Below are positions 45,396 through 56,586 of a stretch of DNA of 64,000 nucleotides, piece after piece. The stretch is from NCBI GenBank assembly GCA_037074705.1, contig CM073591.1, positions 39,164,587 to 39,228,586 on the forward strand, read 5' to 3'. Every line of letters starts with the position of its first letter. Position 1 is the first letter of the stretch. The translations under genes and the position numbers were made by a program. The notes under the pieces were generated by a model. That model searched no databases and had not been told where the DNA came from. It worked only from the letters and a program-made list of their open reading frames with translations. This DNA comes from Zhengitettix transpicula. Its lineage: Eukaryota; Arthropoda; Insecta; Orthoptera; Tetrigidae.

Positions 45396-45850
45396 GAAAT
45401 ATCACACAAAGAAACTGGTTTATATGAAAAAAAAACATACATTTATAGTATTTTATTTCTATTCATAAGTAACGTGTCAATTCTTTCTCGGTTATTTGAT
45501 GAACGTTAGTTTACGAAAATTATTTAGGTACGCTTAATGATGTATCCGAAAAATTTATTCATATGTATTGATATTAAAAACAATAATTGGTGATAAGTGG
45601 ATAACAATCGTCGATTATAAATGTGATTATTAAGTTTACACGTGTGCTTGGAAAATTTGATGTGACTGATTTCTTCAGAACTATCATTATTTTGTCTCGA
45701 TTTTTAATAATAAAATTATTTTGTAGACCTACGTTGCCATACCGAGAAACTCCCACAAATTAATTCCCCGACCAAGTGAAATGCAACAGTGTAGAAAGCC
45801 GACATTGGCCTTAGCCGTTTATGCGCCTATAAATAAATTTTTGTATATAT

Positions 45851-46814
45851 TGTAATGCCAATTAATTAACACATCAATTGTAAATTTGAAAATATATTGT
45901 GTGAGAAATATATTCTTACGGCGGTACAGAACACAGCAACAATGTAGCCAGGTATTGTTTCCTTTGTCGGAAGAAGCAATGCGCGCTCAAAATTACGAGA
46001 GAGAAGCAGTTCACGTTATGGTATGAGAGAGTGCAGATCACGTTACGGTAGAGTGGAGTTCACATTAAGATACGGTAGAGTTCAGTCCGTATTTCGAATC
46101 CTCAGCGATCGGGTGGTCGTGTAAGAACTTTTGGAACTTGGAGATTGAAACACGTACCGATAGACGAGGACGAAAGCGAAAGGCGAGACCGAGAATTGAA
46201 ACGAGCTTGCAGGAAAGCATAGATAAAACATTCACACACGCAGAACTATAAAACCTGCTAAGAACATACAGCTTTGGTGAACATAGTCAGGCAGAGAAGT
46301 AGCAGGAGTTAACCGAGTGAGAGAGAGACGAAGAGGAGGTTCCTGGTTCCTGATTTTGATCTAAAAATATTAATTTTAGAATCAGTGAGTTTTAGTAGAA
46401 GCTGAGAAAAAACCCGTCATAGTGCTTCGTAAGTCAAAAGTATCCTGGAATGCTGGGCAGCCGTGAGTACCAATATAAAACAACTAATTATGTAAACCGG
46501 ATTAAAAGAAAGACGTCAGATTTCGTTCCCTTCTTTTAATTTAAAATTTGTTAATTAGAATATCTTTTTAGTATAATTTCGTCGACAAGTAAATTTCGTC
46601 TTTGTTAATTGACGAGTAAATCTTTTTATTGAAATTTGTGTTGATAAGATTTCTAAATAAATGATTAGCCATTATCAAACCCAGTAATGACCCTGAGATA
46701 AATTCTATTTGTAATTATTTGTGTAATTGTTTTTAAATTATTGCTAATAAATTTGTTTGTAAATTTGAATAATTTTTCATGTAAAAGTCAATCCATCTTT
46801 TTTTAATTATTACA
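45851..46814. mobile_element. Solo-LTR-like element, copy 1
   Basis: 964 bases starting TGTAATGCCAATTAATTA and ending TTTAATTATTACA, i.e. TG...CA with inverted TGTAAT/ATTACA ends. Flanked by ATAT on both sides. Closely related to 55621-56586 along its whole length and more distantly to 60399-61373. No internal coding region and no second copy next to it, so each is best read as a solo LTR left by recombination of an LTR retrotransposon preferring AT-rich (ATAT) sites, as some Gypsy-type elements do. A large MITE with very short inverted ends is the alternative. Confidence 0.7.
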
Positions 46815-46892
46815 ATATATTAGATCTAATGTACATTCATTTTATGATTCTCAGTTTCAACGATAGTCATCTGAGCTAAAGTGAAACATTTA

Positions 46893-47280
46893 CGTCTGAT
46901 TGAATTAATAATAAGAAAAATAGCCAAATGCAGAGAAAAGAGGTGATAGTATAAATGACGCACAACTGGGCTTCACTTCAATCGTGGCAATATTCCACTC
47001 ATATGAAAGAGAAACGGAAATAATTTTTTTTAAAAAAAATCATGTAACTCGTCTGTAAATATTTAAAAGATAAAATGGTACGTTAATAATAAAAACAAAA
47101 ATGGGGGAGAGGTGATGGTTTTCCTTTATTCAGCTGCAGAAAATATATAAGAACCGAGATAAACACAACTGCGCTAGTCATTTGACAAAACTCAGAAGCA
47201 ACAAGGCTTCTAGAAACATTGTGTGGTATTTGTATTATCATTTCTTTTGTCTGTATTTGACTATTTTTCTTATTATTAAT
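46893..47280. mobile_element. Old PLE remnant
   Basis: Degraded version of 47455-47930: ACGTCTGATTGAATTAATAA near the left, and CTAGAAACATTGTGTGGTAT near the right end, with the ribozyme core no longer recognisable. The interior includes the segment shared with 45252-45395. Confidence 0.6.
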
Positions 47281-47531
47281 ATTCTGAGTTAATCATAAAA
47301 TATAGAAATGACTTTTGGAAGAAATAATAATGGTAAAGAAAGGAGACAAAACATATGTTTAAACCTATTTTTTACATTGTCCTATATCACCTCGGGGAAC
47401 AATCCACAATCTCTATTCAATTATAAGAATTTTTTACTTTAAAATTTTAAAAAAATTACATCTGATTGAAAATAATGAATAAGATAGGTAGCCAATTCAG
47501 ACAAAAAAGTGATAATATAAATACCACACAA

Positions 47532-47586
47532 CCTTTCTGGGATTCTTGTCCATTTCGTCAGGTGCGAAGAAGAGCCTAGAGCGACA
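47532..47586 (-). ncRNA. Hammerhead-ribozyme-like motif, left arm
   Basis: Minus strand: TGTC (47586-47583), CTAGG stem-I-like segment, CTGACGA (47561-47555), GGA/TCC stem II, GAAAG (47537-47533; the fifth base is changed from C). Same order as 10454-10508. Confidence 0.5.
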
Positions 47587-47813
47587 CAACTGCACTTGTC
47601 AGTTGGCGAAACTCAAAAGCTACGAAAACGCAAGGACAATGGGAGAACCGAAGGGTTAGCGTAGCAATAAGGGAGCAACGACAATGGGTGAGCAGAAGGT
47701 TTAGCGTAAAAATAAGGCATCATGGCGAGTATTAAGTTTAATAGTGTCTGTTTGTACATTAATAGCTGTGATGTTTGATTTAATGTCAAGCATCTCTGAA
47801 ATAAGTCTGGAAT

Positions 47814-47868
47814 TGTCGCTCTAGGTTCCTCTTCGCACCTGGCGTAAAGCACTAGGATCGCAGAAACG
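47814..47868 (+). ncRNA. Decayed hammerhead-like motif, right arm
   Basis: Plus strand: TGTC (47814-47817), CTCTAGG, then CTGGCGT (decayed CTGANGA, 47839-47845) and GAAACG (47863-47868). Recognisable only because the flanks match the other copies. Confidence 0.4.
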
Positions 47869-47930
47869 TTGTGTGGTATTTATAGTATCACTTTTTTGTC
47901 TGAATTGGCTACCTTTCTTATTAAACTTTT

Positions 47931-49287
47931 TTACTTTCTTTAAACGCTCAAAAATGGATTAATTTTGATCGACAATTCTTTCTTATTTACACTTTCTGTC
48001 GTCTAGATAATCTCTTATTTAGTTATCTATTTTCTTTTTTTAATTTGGATGTGCAATACTTTTAAAAATACGGTATAAAACCTTGGAGCAGTTAAATTTA
48101 GCTTTATTCATTAATTTAATTAATTATAAACCTACAACAACATTATCTGTAACTTCTAGTATATAATTGTAATGATTGAGTGGGGATGACGACGCTACTT
48201 TCTGTGTAATTGGTAGATATGTACAGTACTGCGTGAGAATTATATTTGTTTTTGGTGTTGATGTCACGAACAGCGGGAATAAACTGTTTCCTGTCAAAGA
48301 CCCTTACAGGAGCTCGTGAAAACCAACCGTGCTTGTAATCACTGGTTACGGCAAAGAGTTTATATAAAGCACGTCTCAGGTCAAATATGAGTTGTTTTAT
48401 TTATTTACCCTTCACCGTGTTGGTGGAACGTCAACATGTCCCTGTGTGCGTATGTTAAGTAGAGTGAAATGAGTGTAACCCCCTTTTCATGTCTCCTCAC
48501 AAAGGCATCTCCGTCAACATGAAGGCCATAAGCTAATTCATACGAAACACGTGAGGCTTCCGAGGCAAACATTGGCTTGCTTCTCCCCCCCCCCCCCCAC
48601 ACTTAAACATATCATCAACATCGTAATCCCTCTCATCAAATCTATTCACGCAGATATCGCTACTTAACAGGTTTTTAACTTTCTCTCACGGATTCCAAAG
48701 TCAGAAACACGTCTAAGAATTCGTAACTATTTTCGTTTATTTCTGAAGCTGCGTAAGTTGGTAACTGATTTTTTCTGTCTCAAAAGATTAATAAATTTCT
48801 GTATGAAAAATGAGCGCTAAGCTATTTAGACCCATAAATGTTCCAAAGTACTTAATTTTCAACTATGAATCACACTTTGTTCTCAACAGAAACTTCGCAG
48901 AGCAATGAAGAGGTTTATTTTTTTAATCACTCAATAACCTTACAGCTAACAAAATTTTCTAAATAAAATACTCAATTATTTTTCAATCAATTAGATTAAT
49001 TTTCAGATCGAGTAAAATAAAACTGATTCGTATATTCAAATTTATATTTAAATATACTATAAATAACTCAAATAAAATTAGAATTTAAATAAATAATTTA
49101 AATAAATAAATATCGACAATTTTTGTTTATTTCTTCAGATGTGAAATATAAATAAAATTAAAATTAAGAATATTTTTCTTTAGTTTATTTTTCTTACTTG
49201 TATCACTACTTCTTCGTAAGCGAACATAAAAGCAAAGAAGTTTCCTAAGTTCTTCAAAACCTCTAATTTTTTTCTTACATTTCACAT
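47931..49287. other. AT-rich stretch with a C14 run
   Basis: A C run at 48585-48598. A 17-base perfect inverted pair (49130-49146 and 49279-49295, TTCTTCAGATGTGAAAT) spans its right end. No gene. Confidence 0.5.
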
Positions 49288-49317
49288 CTGAAGAAAGCAA
49301 AAACTATTTCCGAAAGG
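49288..49317 (+). ncRNA. Hammerhead-like motif, third family
   Basis: CTGAAGA (49288-49294), a poorly paired stem, then CCGAAAGG (49310-49317), followed by TTCGTAGTGGGTTTTTGATT, which also follows the motif at 50564-50592. The half-motif CTGAAGAA occurs inverted at 49130-49137. Confidence 0.4.
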
Positions 49318-49678
49318 TTCGTAGTGGGTTTTTGATTATTCTCAGCATGTATTTGTCAGTCTTACAATTAAATTATTAACTTTTACTGACGTAAATATAT
49401 TTTTGGAATATTTCAAAATTTAATAAAAAATACATAATATACTCCGCAAAAAAGATAACTTTTGTTTTTGTTAAATGTAAATGTTACATTCCATGCCTCC
49501 ATAAATATTTCAGATATTCCACCGTATAGAATCAAGATTAGAAATTTTTTCGTTCCGAAAATGAATTTTCTGTACTTAAATAATATGACAGGTGGATTTT
49601 TTGTAACCATATGGCTGTAAATTTTTTCTAATAAATATTGCACTCGACTCTAGTGTTTTGTGTCCATTTATTATACAA
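49318..49678. other. AT-rich spacer
   Basis: Shares TTGTCAGTCTTACAATTAAA-like sequence with the DNA after 50592 (GGTCAGTCTTACTATTCAGT), so the third-family repeat unit extends at least 90 bases past the motif. Otherwise nothing. Confidence 0.5.
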
Positions 49679-50283
49679 CTAGCTGGGTGCCCGGCGTTGC
49701 TCGTGTACTTATTTATATAAACTCGAAAAAGTATTTAATTGAATACTTAAATATATTCCTTGAGTACTTCAGGATATAATTGTCACTCAGTCTTCCTACA
49801 TTACGAAATATTACATTGATGAAATTGTTAGCTAGACTCACAACTAATATAGCGCGAAAATTAACTTACATTTTCCGCAAGGATGGTAAAGTAATTCGTA
49901 TTCTTCTTTATTACCATTCGATGGAGTATTGCTGTATAAAATTATTCTTTTTATTTAAAGAAAATATTTCTGCTTTATTTCATTCCTAATAAAGGAAATA
50001 TTTCCTTTGTTCGTTGCGTAGTAACGTCTTTATCTCGCGTGACGTCATTGTCTCTTGGCGCGCAGTAATTTAATATTTAATGATCACGGTTTTTAATTAT
50101 AATTCTTTCCACATATATGCTAGGTGTTTCTCACCCCCACAGTACCGGTTCTCGATTTTGGCAGAATACGTATACCAATTTTTGTTGCATTCTGCCCACG
50201 CGATAAAATTTGTATAAAGAACAACGTAAATACATACATACATACAAATATACATTCTTTTTTATTATATAGAAGATTACATA
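49679..50283 (+). mobile_element. CTAGCTGGGTG-headed retroposon, copy 1
   Basis: Starts CTAGCTGGGTGCCCGGCGTT, also found at 52269. It ends in an ATACATACATAC-type simple repeat and TTTTTTATTATATAGA. This head and tail combination is frequent in invertebrate retroposons. The interior is AT-rich and shares little with the other copies beyond the ends. No coding frame. Confidence 0.55.
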
Positions 50284-50563
50284 AAAGTGCAATGAAAAAT
50301 TCAATTTTCATTCAGTCAATTACTTCAATGTAAGCTGCAATGTTTACAGATACTCATACAGAAACCATTAAAAGTCTATTTATCAAGTGTAAGATGAGAC
50401 TTTTTAAAAACCAATAAAGTTTTTTTATATAATATTATGTTACTTTATCAATGTTGTATGGACATGGTGTGACATCATTCCTAAACTAGTTCCTATGTAT
50501 CTCGAGAAACGGCGTTTAAAATAAATAACAGAAATTTAATATCAACTATACGCCATTTCAAAC

Positions 50564-50593
50564 ATGAAGAAAGCAACGAAGATTGCCGAAACG
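50564..50593 (+). ncRNA. Hammerhead-like motif, third family, second copy
   Basis: ATGAAGA (core CTGAAGA with the first base changed), stem GCAA/TTGC (50573-50576 and 50583-50586), CGAAACG (50587-50593). Followed by TTTGTAGTGGGTTTATGATT as at 49317 onward. Confidence 0.45.
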
Positions 50594-50730
50594 TTTGTAG
50601 TGGGTTTATGATTTTTCACGCCAATAATTGGTCAGTCTTACTATTCAGTTATTAACTTTTACAGATGTTAATATCGATTTTTCAATAACAAAAAACAATT
50701 ATTAAAATAAATATATTACTATTTTACTAC

Positions 50731-50770
50731 GTTTCGTCTATAATTTTGGGACTTTATCAGGTAATAGACC
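50731..50770 (-). ncRNA. Hammerhead-like motif, second family
   Basis: Minus strand: GTC (50769-50767), TATTAC, CTGATAA (50760-50754; CTGATGA with one change), stem GTC/GAC, GAAACGTAG (from 50735 downward). Homologous to 2470-2510. It faces the plus-strand motif at 50564-50593 about 140 bases away. Confidence 0.45.
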
Positions 50771-52268
50771 CAAAAAAGCAAAAATTATACATTTAACCGT
50801 GAATGTTTAAATTAACAACATAGTTAAGAAATTATTCAAATTTACAGATTTGAATTAATTTTGTTAATATATAAATTATTATAAAAAATTAGTTTACAGT
50901 GAGGAATAAATATGATAAAAATTATGTTCAAATATAAAATTAATATGCTGAACTGCTTCCTATTTCAATTGTAGCCAAAACGAGTTTTAAGAAGGGAACA
51001 ATGGAACACTGAGTAATATTTATAATTTTTCTGACGAATTGGGCCGTTTTACAGTTTATTTATTTAAAAAATATTCTGGCAAAGAAATAAAATTAATATT
51101 AAAACTATGTTTTCTTTTCTTTTATGTGAAACTGTTACTATATATGTTAATAAGAAAGTGCTTTAAATATTTTTCCTACAGCATAAACGAGGGGTTGAGA
51201 TCACATTTAATTGTCTTGTAGAATCGATTCCAAATATTACGAGAAAATGTATCCTATCTTGGTAAGAATGTTTCTACTCAGTCGTTTGAAGATTGTTCAA
51301 GCAATTAAGCGTTCTCTTTCCCCCCGGAGTAGTGGAGTGTCGTGTATAAGGAGTGTTCTTCCAGCTGCAGAGTTCACGAGGCGCCACATTTCACGAGGAA
51401 CAAAGTTGCTACGCGTTATATCCGCAGAGTTGCTTGTCGTGCAAATAACGCACAATATTTGCACTTGCCGTCGCTACACGGAGACCTTACTTACATCCCT
51501 AACACCACCTCACACCTCACACGGGAAAATAGAAGAAAGGAAGTAACGAATACGGCGCTGGTGCGAGGACGTAAGAGTCAAAGAGATTGCAATAAAGAAA
51601 AACACAAATATAGGAAAGAAAAAAAATCTTCCATAACGTACATCTAGAAGTTTTCAACATTAAATTAAACTCTCACTTATGTTAACAATCCTGCGTAATC
51701 ATTAAATATCTGAAAGAGTAAATTAAAGCATGGAATACAGGATTTGACAGTGTAGTTAAATATTAAAAGGACAAACACAAAAGGAAATAAGATTTCCTTA
51801 CCAAATACTAGAGAGATATTCTGAAAATAAGACGACTTAAGTTACCGGAGGTAAATATAAAAATATTCAGGGCTTACAAGCCCTGCAATGGAACCTCACA
51901 GAGAAAATAACACGCATATCACAGAACATAATTCATTTAATTTTGGGCGCGATGTGAGTTATAAAAACAGGAAGATACGAAAATTGCCAAGTAATTCCTT
52001 CCACATAAAAATTTAAATTTAAAAACGCTTCTACAAAAAATAAAGACATACAAACATGATACTATAGACACAATCAAAATACTATAAATTATTCATTGCT
52101 CCTGGCTACAAAATTTACTATAATTTTCTTCTAGAATTAGTGGTCAATTATATAGTAAATATTTGACTGGATTCTCAACTAAATAAATAATAAAAATCAT
52201 TATTTATTAAGTACAAAATATTTTTTGAGAATTTTTTTGTAAAACATCATAATGAAATTTATTTTTAA
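50771..52268. other. Non-coding
   Basis: A GC-richer patch at 51310-51560 carries two overlapping frames (111 and 101 codons) without domains. The remainder is AT-rich. Confidence 0.4.
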
Positions 52269-52918
52269 CTAGCTGGGTGTCAGGCGTTGCCCGGGGTTCT
52301 CATATATCCACAATCCACGATTTGGCTCCAATCTCGGTTGTTATTCCGTTAGTGTTTATTTAACGCACCTCGACCCATATCCCAAAATATGCTCACCTCC
52401 TATGCCGAAAGGGGTTGAACTCATTGACCCCGAAAATGTTTCTTTCGACGAATATATTGGCTGTTTTAGAATGTTTGAATATTTCCACCCCTGCTACTGT
52501 GAGTTGAAAAAAAATTGAATGACATAATTTAACTCAGCGACATACGTAACCCTGGATTTGACCCCAAACTCGGTTGAATTAGCGTTAATTTCTTGTAACG
52601 CCCCTCCACCCCCACCCTTAATGGTTATCCTTTCCCATGCTGTAAGGGGTTGAAATTATACACAGATAACATCGGTAGAAACTCTATCAATCTCTTTGAC
52701 CTCTAAAAATATGTATCCGACTTAAATATCGGCCGTTTTAGCTTGTTTGAATATTTCAACGCCCGTCCACCGCCAGTCCTGGGGTAGACGTGTCACCCCG
52801 ACAGTATTTGTTTCCTGGTGGCAAAGAACACGTGTACGAGATTTGTATGCGTAACACACACTCGCATATATACAAACAAACAAACAAACATACGAACACA
52901 CTGTTTTTTTATTAGATT
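52269..52918 (+). mobile_element. CTAGCTGGGTG-headed retroposon with internal tandem units
   Basis: Starts CTAGCTGGGTGTCAGGCGTT and ends in an ACAAACAAACAAACAAAC-type repeat and TTTTTTTATTAGATT. Two internal units, about 52315-52500 and 52545-52770, repeat the same order of words: GATTTG, CTCGGTTG, a TTAACGC/GTAACGCCCCT box, AAGGGGTTGAA, TTTGACC or TTGACCCC, and GCTGTTTTAGAATGTTTGAA or GCCGTTTTAGCTTGTTTGAA. No coding frame. A reversed copy begins at 63532. Confidence 0.7.
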
Positions 52919-55620
52919 GCCTGGATCCATGTAAATGATTACGGGCACAAATAACAATATTAATTCATTTTATGTTTGATATATATGATACCTGCATGAT
53001 GATGAACAATCATACTGCCGACACTTTTGATTTAATCGTTAAATTTTAAGACTTTTCTCTAAAAAAAAAAAGTCATCTTCACGAGTAATTTTCTTGTTTT
53101 TATTTCCAATGTATTCTGTTATATAGAATTTCATCAATTTAAAACGCCTTTTGATGCGATATAATTGAAATTGAAACAAAAACTGGACAATAATAACCAT
53201 TATTTTATTTTAAGATGAGAATATACGCAATTAAAATGATATAATATTAAAATACTTGGTCATGCGTACTTATGTGAATTTTTACAGTGTTACTCAATTT
53301 AATTAACAATTAAAAAATAAAAGTATATTCCTACATAAAGAAAGAAACCTACGTGATATCTTATATTGAATATTCTGTCTGTAGCTCTCAAATTTCAAGT
53401 TAGCCGTTGTCTTTCACTATATGCTACTGAATTCTTATATCCTATTTTATTTCCTAATATTCTGAGGTCAAAAAATGTCTACTTCCAATAATCCCATTAT
53501 AGCGCGTTATTTTCAGCTCGGAAAAAATTCAACCACTATCCTCTAGACTCTCACCACCTTTCAATTATGTTTTCTCGTCTACTACTAAATGATAGGAAAT
53601 TTGTTGACATTGTTAAGGTATTTTTCACGTGTTCCATTGATTGAGAAAGGAGGAAGAGACTTGAAAAGAGAAGAAGAACGAAGGAAATCGTAAAACACAC
53701 AACAGTGGAGAGAAATCAACAAAAAAATGATGGAACAAGAAAAAACAGAGAGAAAGCAGATAAACCACACAGAGGTTTGTTAAGCGAAATTGATAGCGAA
53801 AAAGTAGATGTCAAGGTGAATATAGTGTGAAATTAGGAATTACACCAACGTTTCTAACAGCAACTAAACTGTATTCGCCATCAGGGAAAAGATAACATTC
53901 AGAGCTACAGTTCAAAATTCCTTGTGATATTAAACATGGAAAAGAATATTTAATTAAAGAAGATTAAATGGTCTGCATATGAAAGTTGAAATAAGAGAGA
54001 TATAAAAAACAGATTGTTTAGTAAATACTGCATTTTTATGAAGTTCAGATGTTCGAAAGAAAGTGATATAACGTGGATTTTTTGAATCTGAAAGATGGTG
54101 CCTTAGATTACTGAGTTTTATCCACAGAACATCGGAAGGGATCAGAAGAGTTTTTCAAAAATGCATTATTGTATTCATGACTACAAGCCACAAAGATCTA
54201 AAAAAAAAACCTAAACAAATCTTCTTCTGTTTGCTTCTCTATCAAATTATTCCTGAAGGGATAAATATGACATGGCTTCTCACAGGCAGCAGGTCATCAA
54301 GACCCAAGGAGTTGGAAGAGTCTACTTTCCTAGGTGAAATCCAGCTTTCAGAAGCTATAATACATCTCCCACGGCCCGTGAAGATATAGATTCTTTAAGA
54401 TTATGTAGAAGCTTATTAGTTTTAGCCGATAAGGTGAGGAGAAATGGGAGGTTCTGTAATTTGACTGATAGAGACAGCGTGAAGGGAACCGATAGAGGAG
54501 ACGAGTGCATTGTCCTCGGAGGATGGTCTGGTCGTGGGAAACCCCTAGGGGGAAAGGAATATCGGAAGAACCGTGACCAAATGTACGCACAAAGGATGAG
54601 GATTTGGGTCGCTTTGTGGTCTGGTCAGGCCGGAGATTATCCGCAGGTGGAAGTGAACTCAGGGCAGCAAGTGGAAGTCCAATAAAAGAGGAAGAGACGG
54701 GCATATCACGGACCTCGACCGGACAGCTATGGAGGGATTCACATCAAGCCCAAACGCAGATTAGCTCAGCGGACGATCAAGGATTACCTGAGAATCGTTC
54801 TTGGATTGCCCTTCACAATGCTGTCGAAATACGGGAGCGAGCTCCAACTGCACAAAAATTCCGGTGACCTTTGGTTTGAACCTAAGCAATGACATTGCGA
54901 ATTATATGGGAAATTCTGTCCAATGCCGTCGCAAATACGAGTGAAGATTCGGATCAACGTCCTTTCTGAAGGACGAGGAACCCAAATATTTAATGTTATT
55001 AGTTTTCGTTCTCAAAGAATCATATTATTTAACATTGGAATTACATGACAATTGCAACAATGATAGATATACATTTTTACTGCATACAACATTATGTTTA
55101 TTTATATAATTATTTATTTTCTGATTCAATTTAAATACTGAGCTATATTTCTCATCAAGAACAGCAGAGTTCTACTGCGATCCTATCCAAACCATGTGAT
55201 TCAAGTTTTTTATTATTATTTATATTGTTAAAGTAATATAAATAATTTAAACATTATCTGAACAAGGATCCATCGTCGTTTTATCATTTACAGTTTAAAC
55301 ACGCCATGTGCTGGATTGTTCTTTATGAATATTTATTCTCCTCCTCGTTCAGTCGACATATTACAATGTGTTGGCATTTAACTTTTAATACCCGTTTGTT
55401 TCCGTTTGTTTTTCTTATAAGAACAGGTAATTAAATTGATATTCCCTGAACACGAAAATAAATATAGAAACGCCTTCAATCAGACATATATTTGGTTAAA
55501 ATATACTCTTTCGTAACATTACATCTTATCAATTTATTAAGGCAAAGATTATATTATTATTTAGTTTATTAACCGTTTTGTCATTCAGACTATAAATAAA
55601 TATAAATATATAATTTATAT
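52919..55620. other. Non-coding; GC-richer patch at 54.4-54.95 kb
   Basis: Several frames of 70-118 codons cross 54177-54867 on both strands without recognisable domains. This patch may be a decayed coding region or an unknown repeat. The rest is AT-rich. Confidence 0.4.
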
Positions 55621-56586
55621 TGTAATGCCAATTAATTGAGACATTAATTGAGAAATTAAAAAAATAAATTGTTTGAGAAATCTATTCTTGACGGCGGTAC
55701 AGAACACAGCAACAATGTAGCCAAGTATTGTTTCCTTTGTCGGAAGAAGCAATGCGCGCTCAAAATTACGAGAGAGTCCAGTTCACATTATGATATGGTA
55801 GAGTTCAGGTCGCATTAGCAGGAAGGTTTGGTCGCAGGAAGATATTGAGAAGTGAGAGTTGGCAATCAGACACAACAGAAATTAGTCGTGTTGGAAATAG
55901 ACAAGACAAGACAATTTCAAATATTCAAAGGAAATTTGCAAAGAAATATCGAGGATTACCAACCAACAGAGTTGATTGGTCCATGAACATTTTGCTCAAG
56001 ACGAAATATTCATTTAAGCAGAACTACGAAACCTGCTAAACACAAACAGTCTTGTGAACATAGCCGGGCAGAATTAGCAGAGGTCGACCGAGGGAGAGAC
56101 GAAAAGGAGGTTCATCCTGGTTCCTGAGTTTTGAACTAAAAATATTAATTTTAGAATCTGTGAGTTTTGTTTAGAAGCAGTGAAAAACCCCGCCATTGTG
56201 TTTCGTCAAGTGCAAGGTATCCTGGAATGCTGCAGAGAGTAACAATATAAAACAAATAATTATATAAACCTAATAAAAAGATAGACGTCAGATTTCATTC
56301 TCTTCTTATTGATAAAAAATTGTAATTAGAATCCATCTTTTTAGTTTAATTTCGTCGACAAGTAAATTTCGTCATAGTTAATTGACGAGTAAATCCTTTC
56401 TCCTTTAAATTCGAATTTGTGTTTAAGTTGAGAAATAAAATTTTTCGCCATTTTCAAACCCAGTAGAGACCCTGAGATATTTTTAAATTCTGTAATTGTT
56501 TTTTTTAACATTGATAATAAATTATTTTGTTTGTAAAGTTTAAAATCTTTCATGCATTTAAAAGTTTATTTATTTTAATTATTACA
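55621..56586. mobile_element. Solo-LTR-like element, copy 2
   Basis: 966 bases, TGTAATGCCAATTAATTGAG to ATTATTACA, same orientation as copy 1 and alignable along the full length (for example ACGGCGGTACAGAACACAGC and AAAAATATTAATTTTAGAAT in both). The eight bases on each side read ATTTATAT, which may be a duplication or chance in AT repeat DNA. Confidence 0.72.

Larger units (their letters stand above)
47455..47930. mobile_element. PLE remnant with inverted ribozyme-bearing ends
   Basis: Left arm (47480-47588) and right arm (47816-47925) are inverted copies over about 105 bases. The outer parts read AGCCAATTCAGACAAAAAAG and its complement. Each arm has a hammerhead-like motif facing outward. 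The centre has two tandem units of about 40 bases (GAAGGGTTAGCGTAGCAATA, then AGAAGGTTTAGCGTAAAAAT) and a stretch matching the DNA around the GIY-YIG frame at 1393-1722, but no open coding frame. It looks like a non-coding element built of two inverted PLE terminal repeats. Confidence 0.75.
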
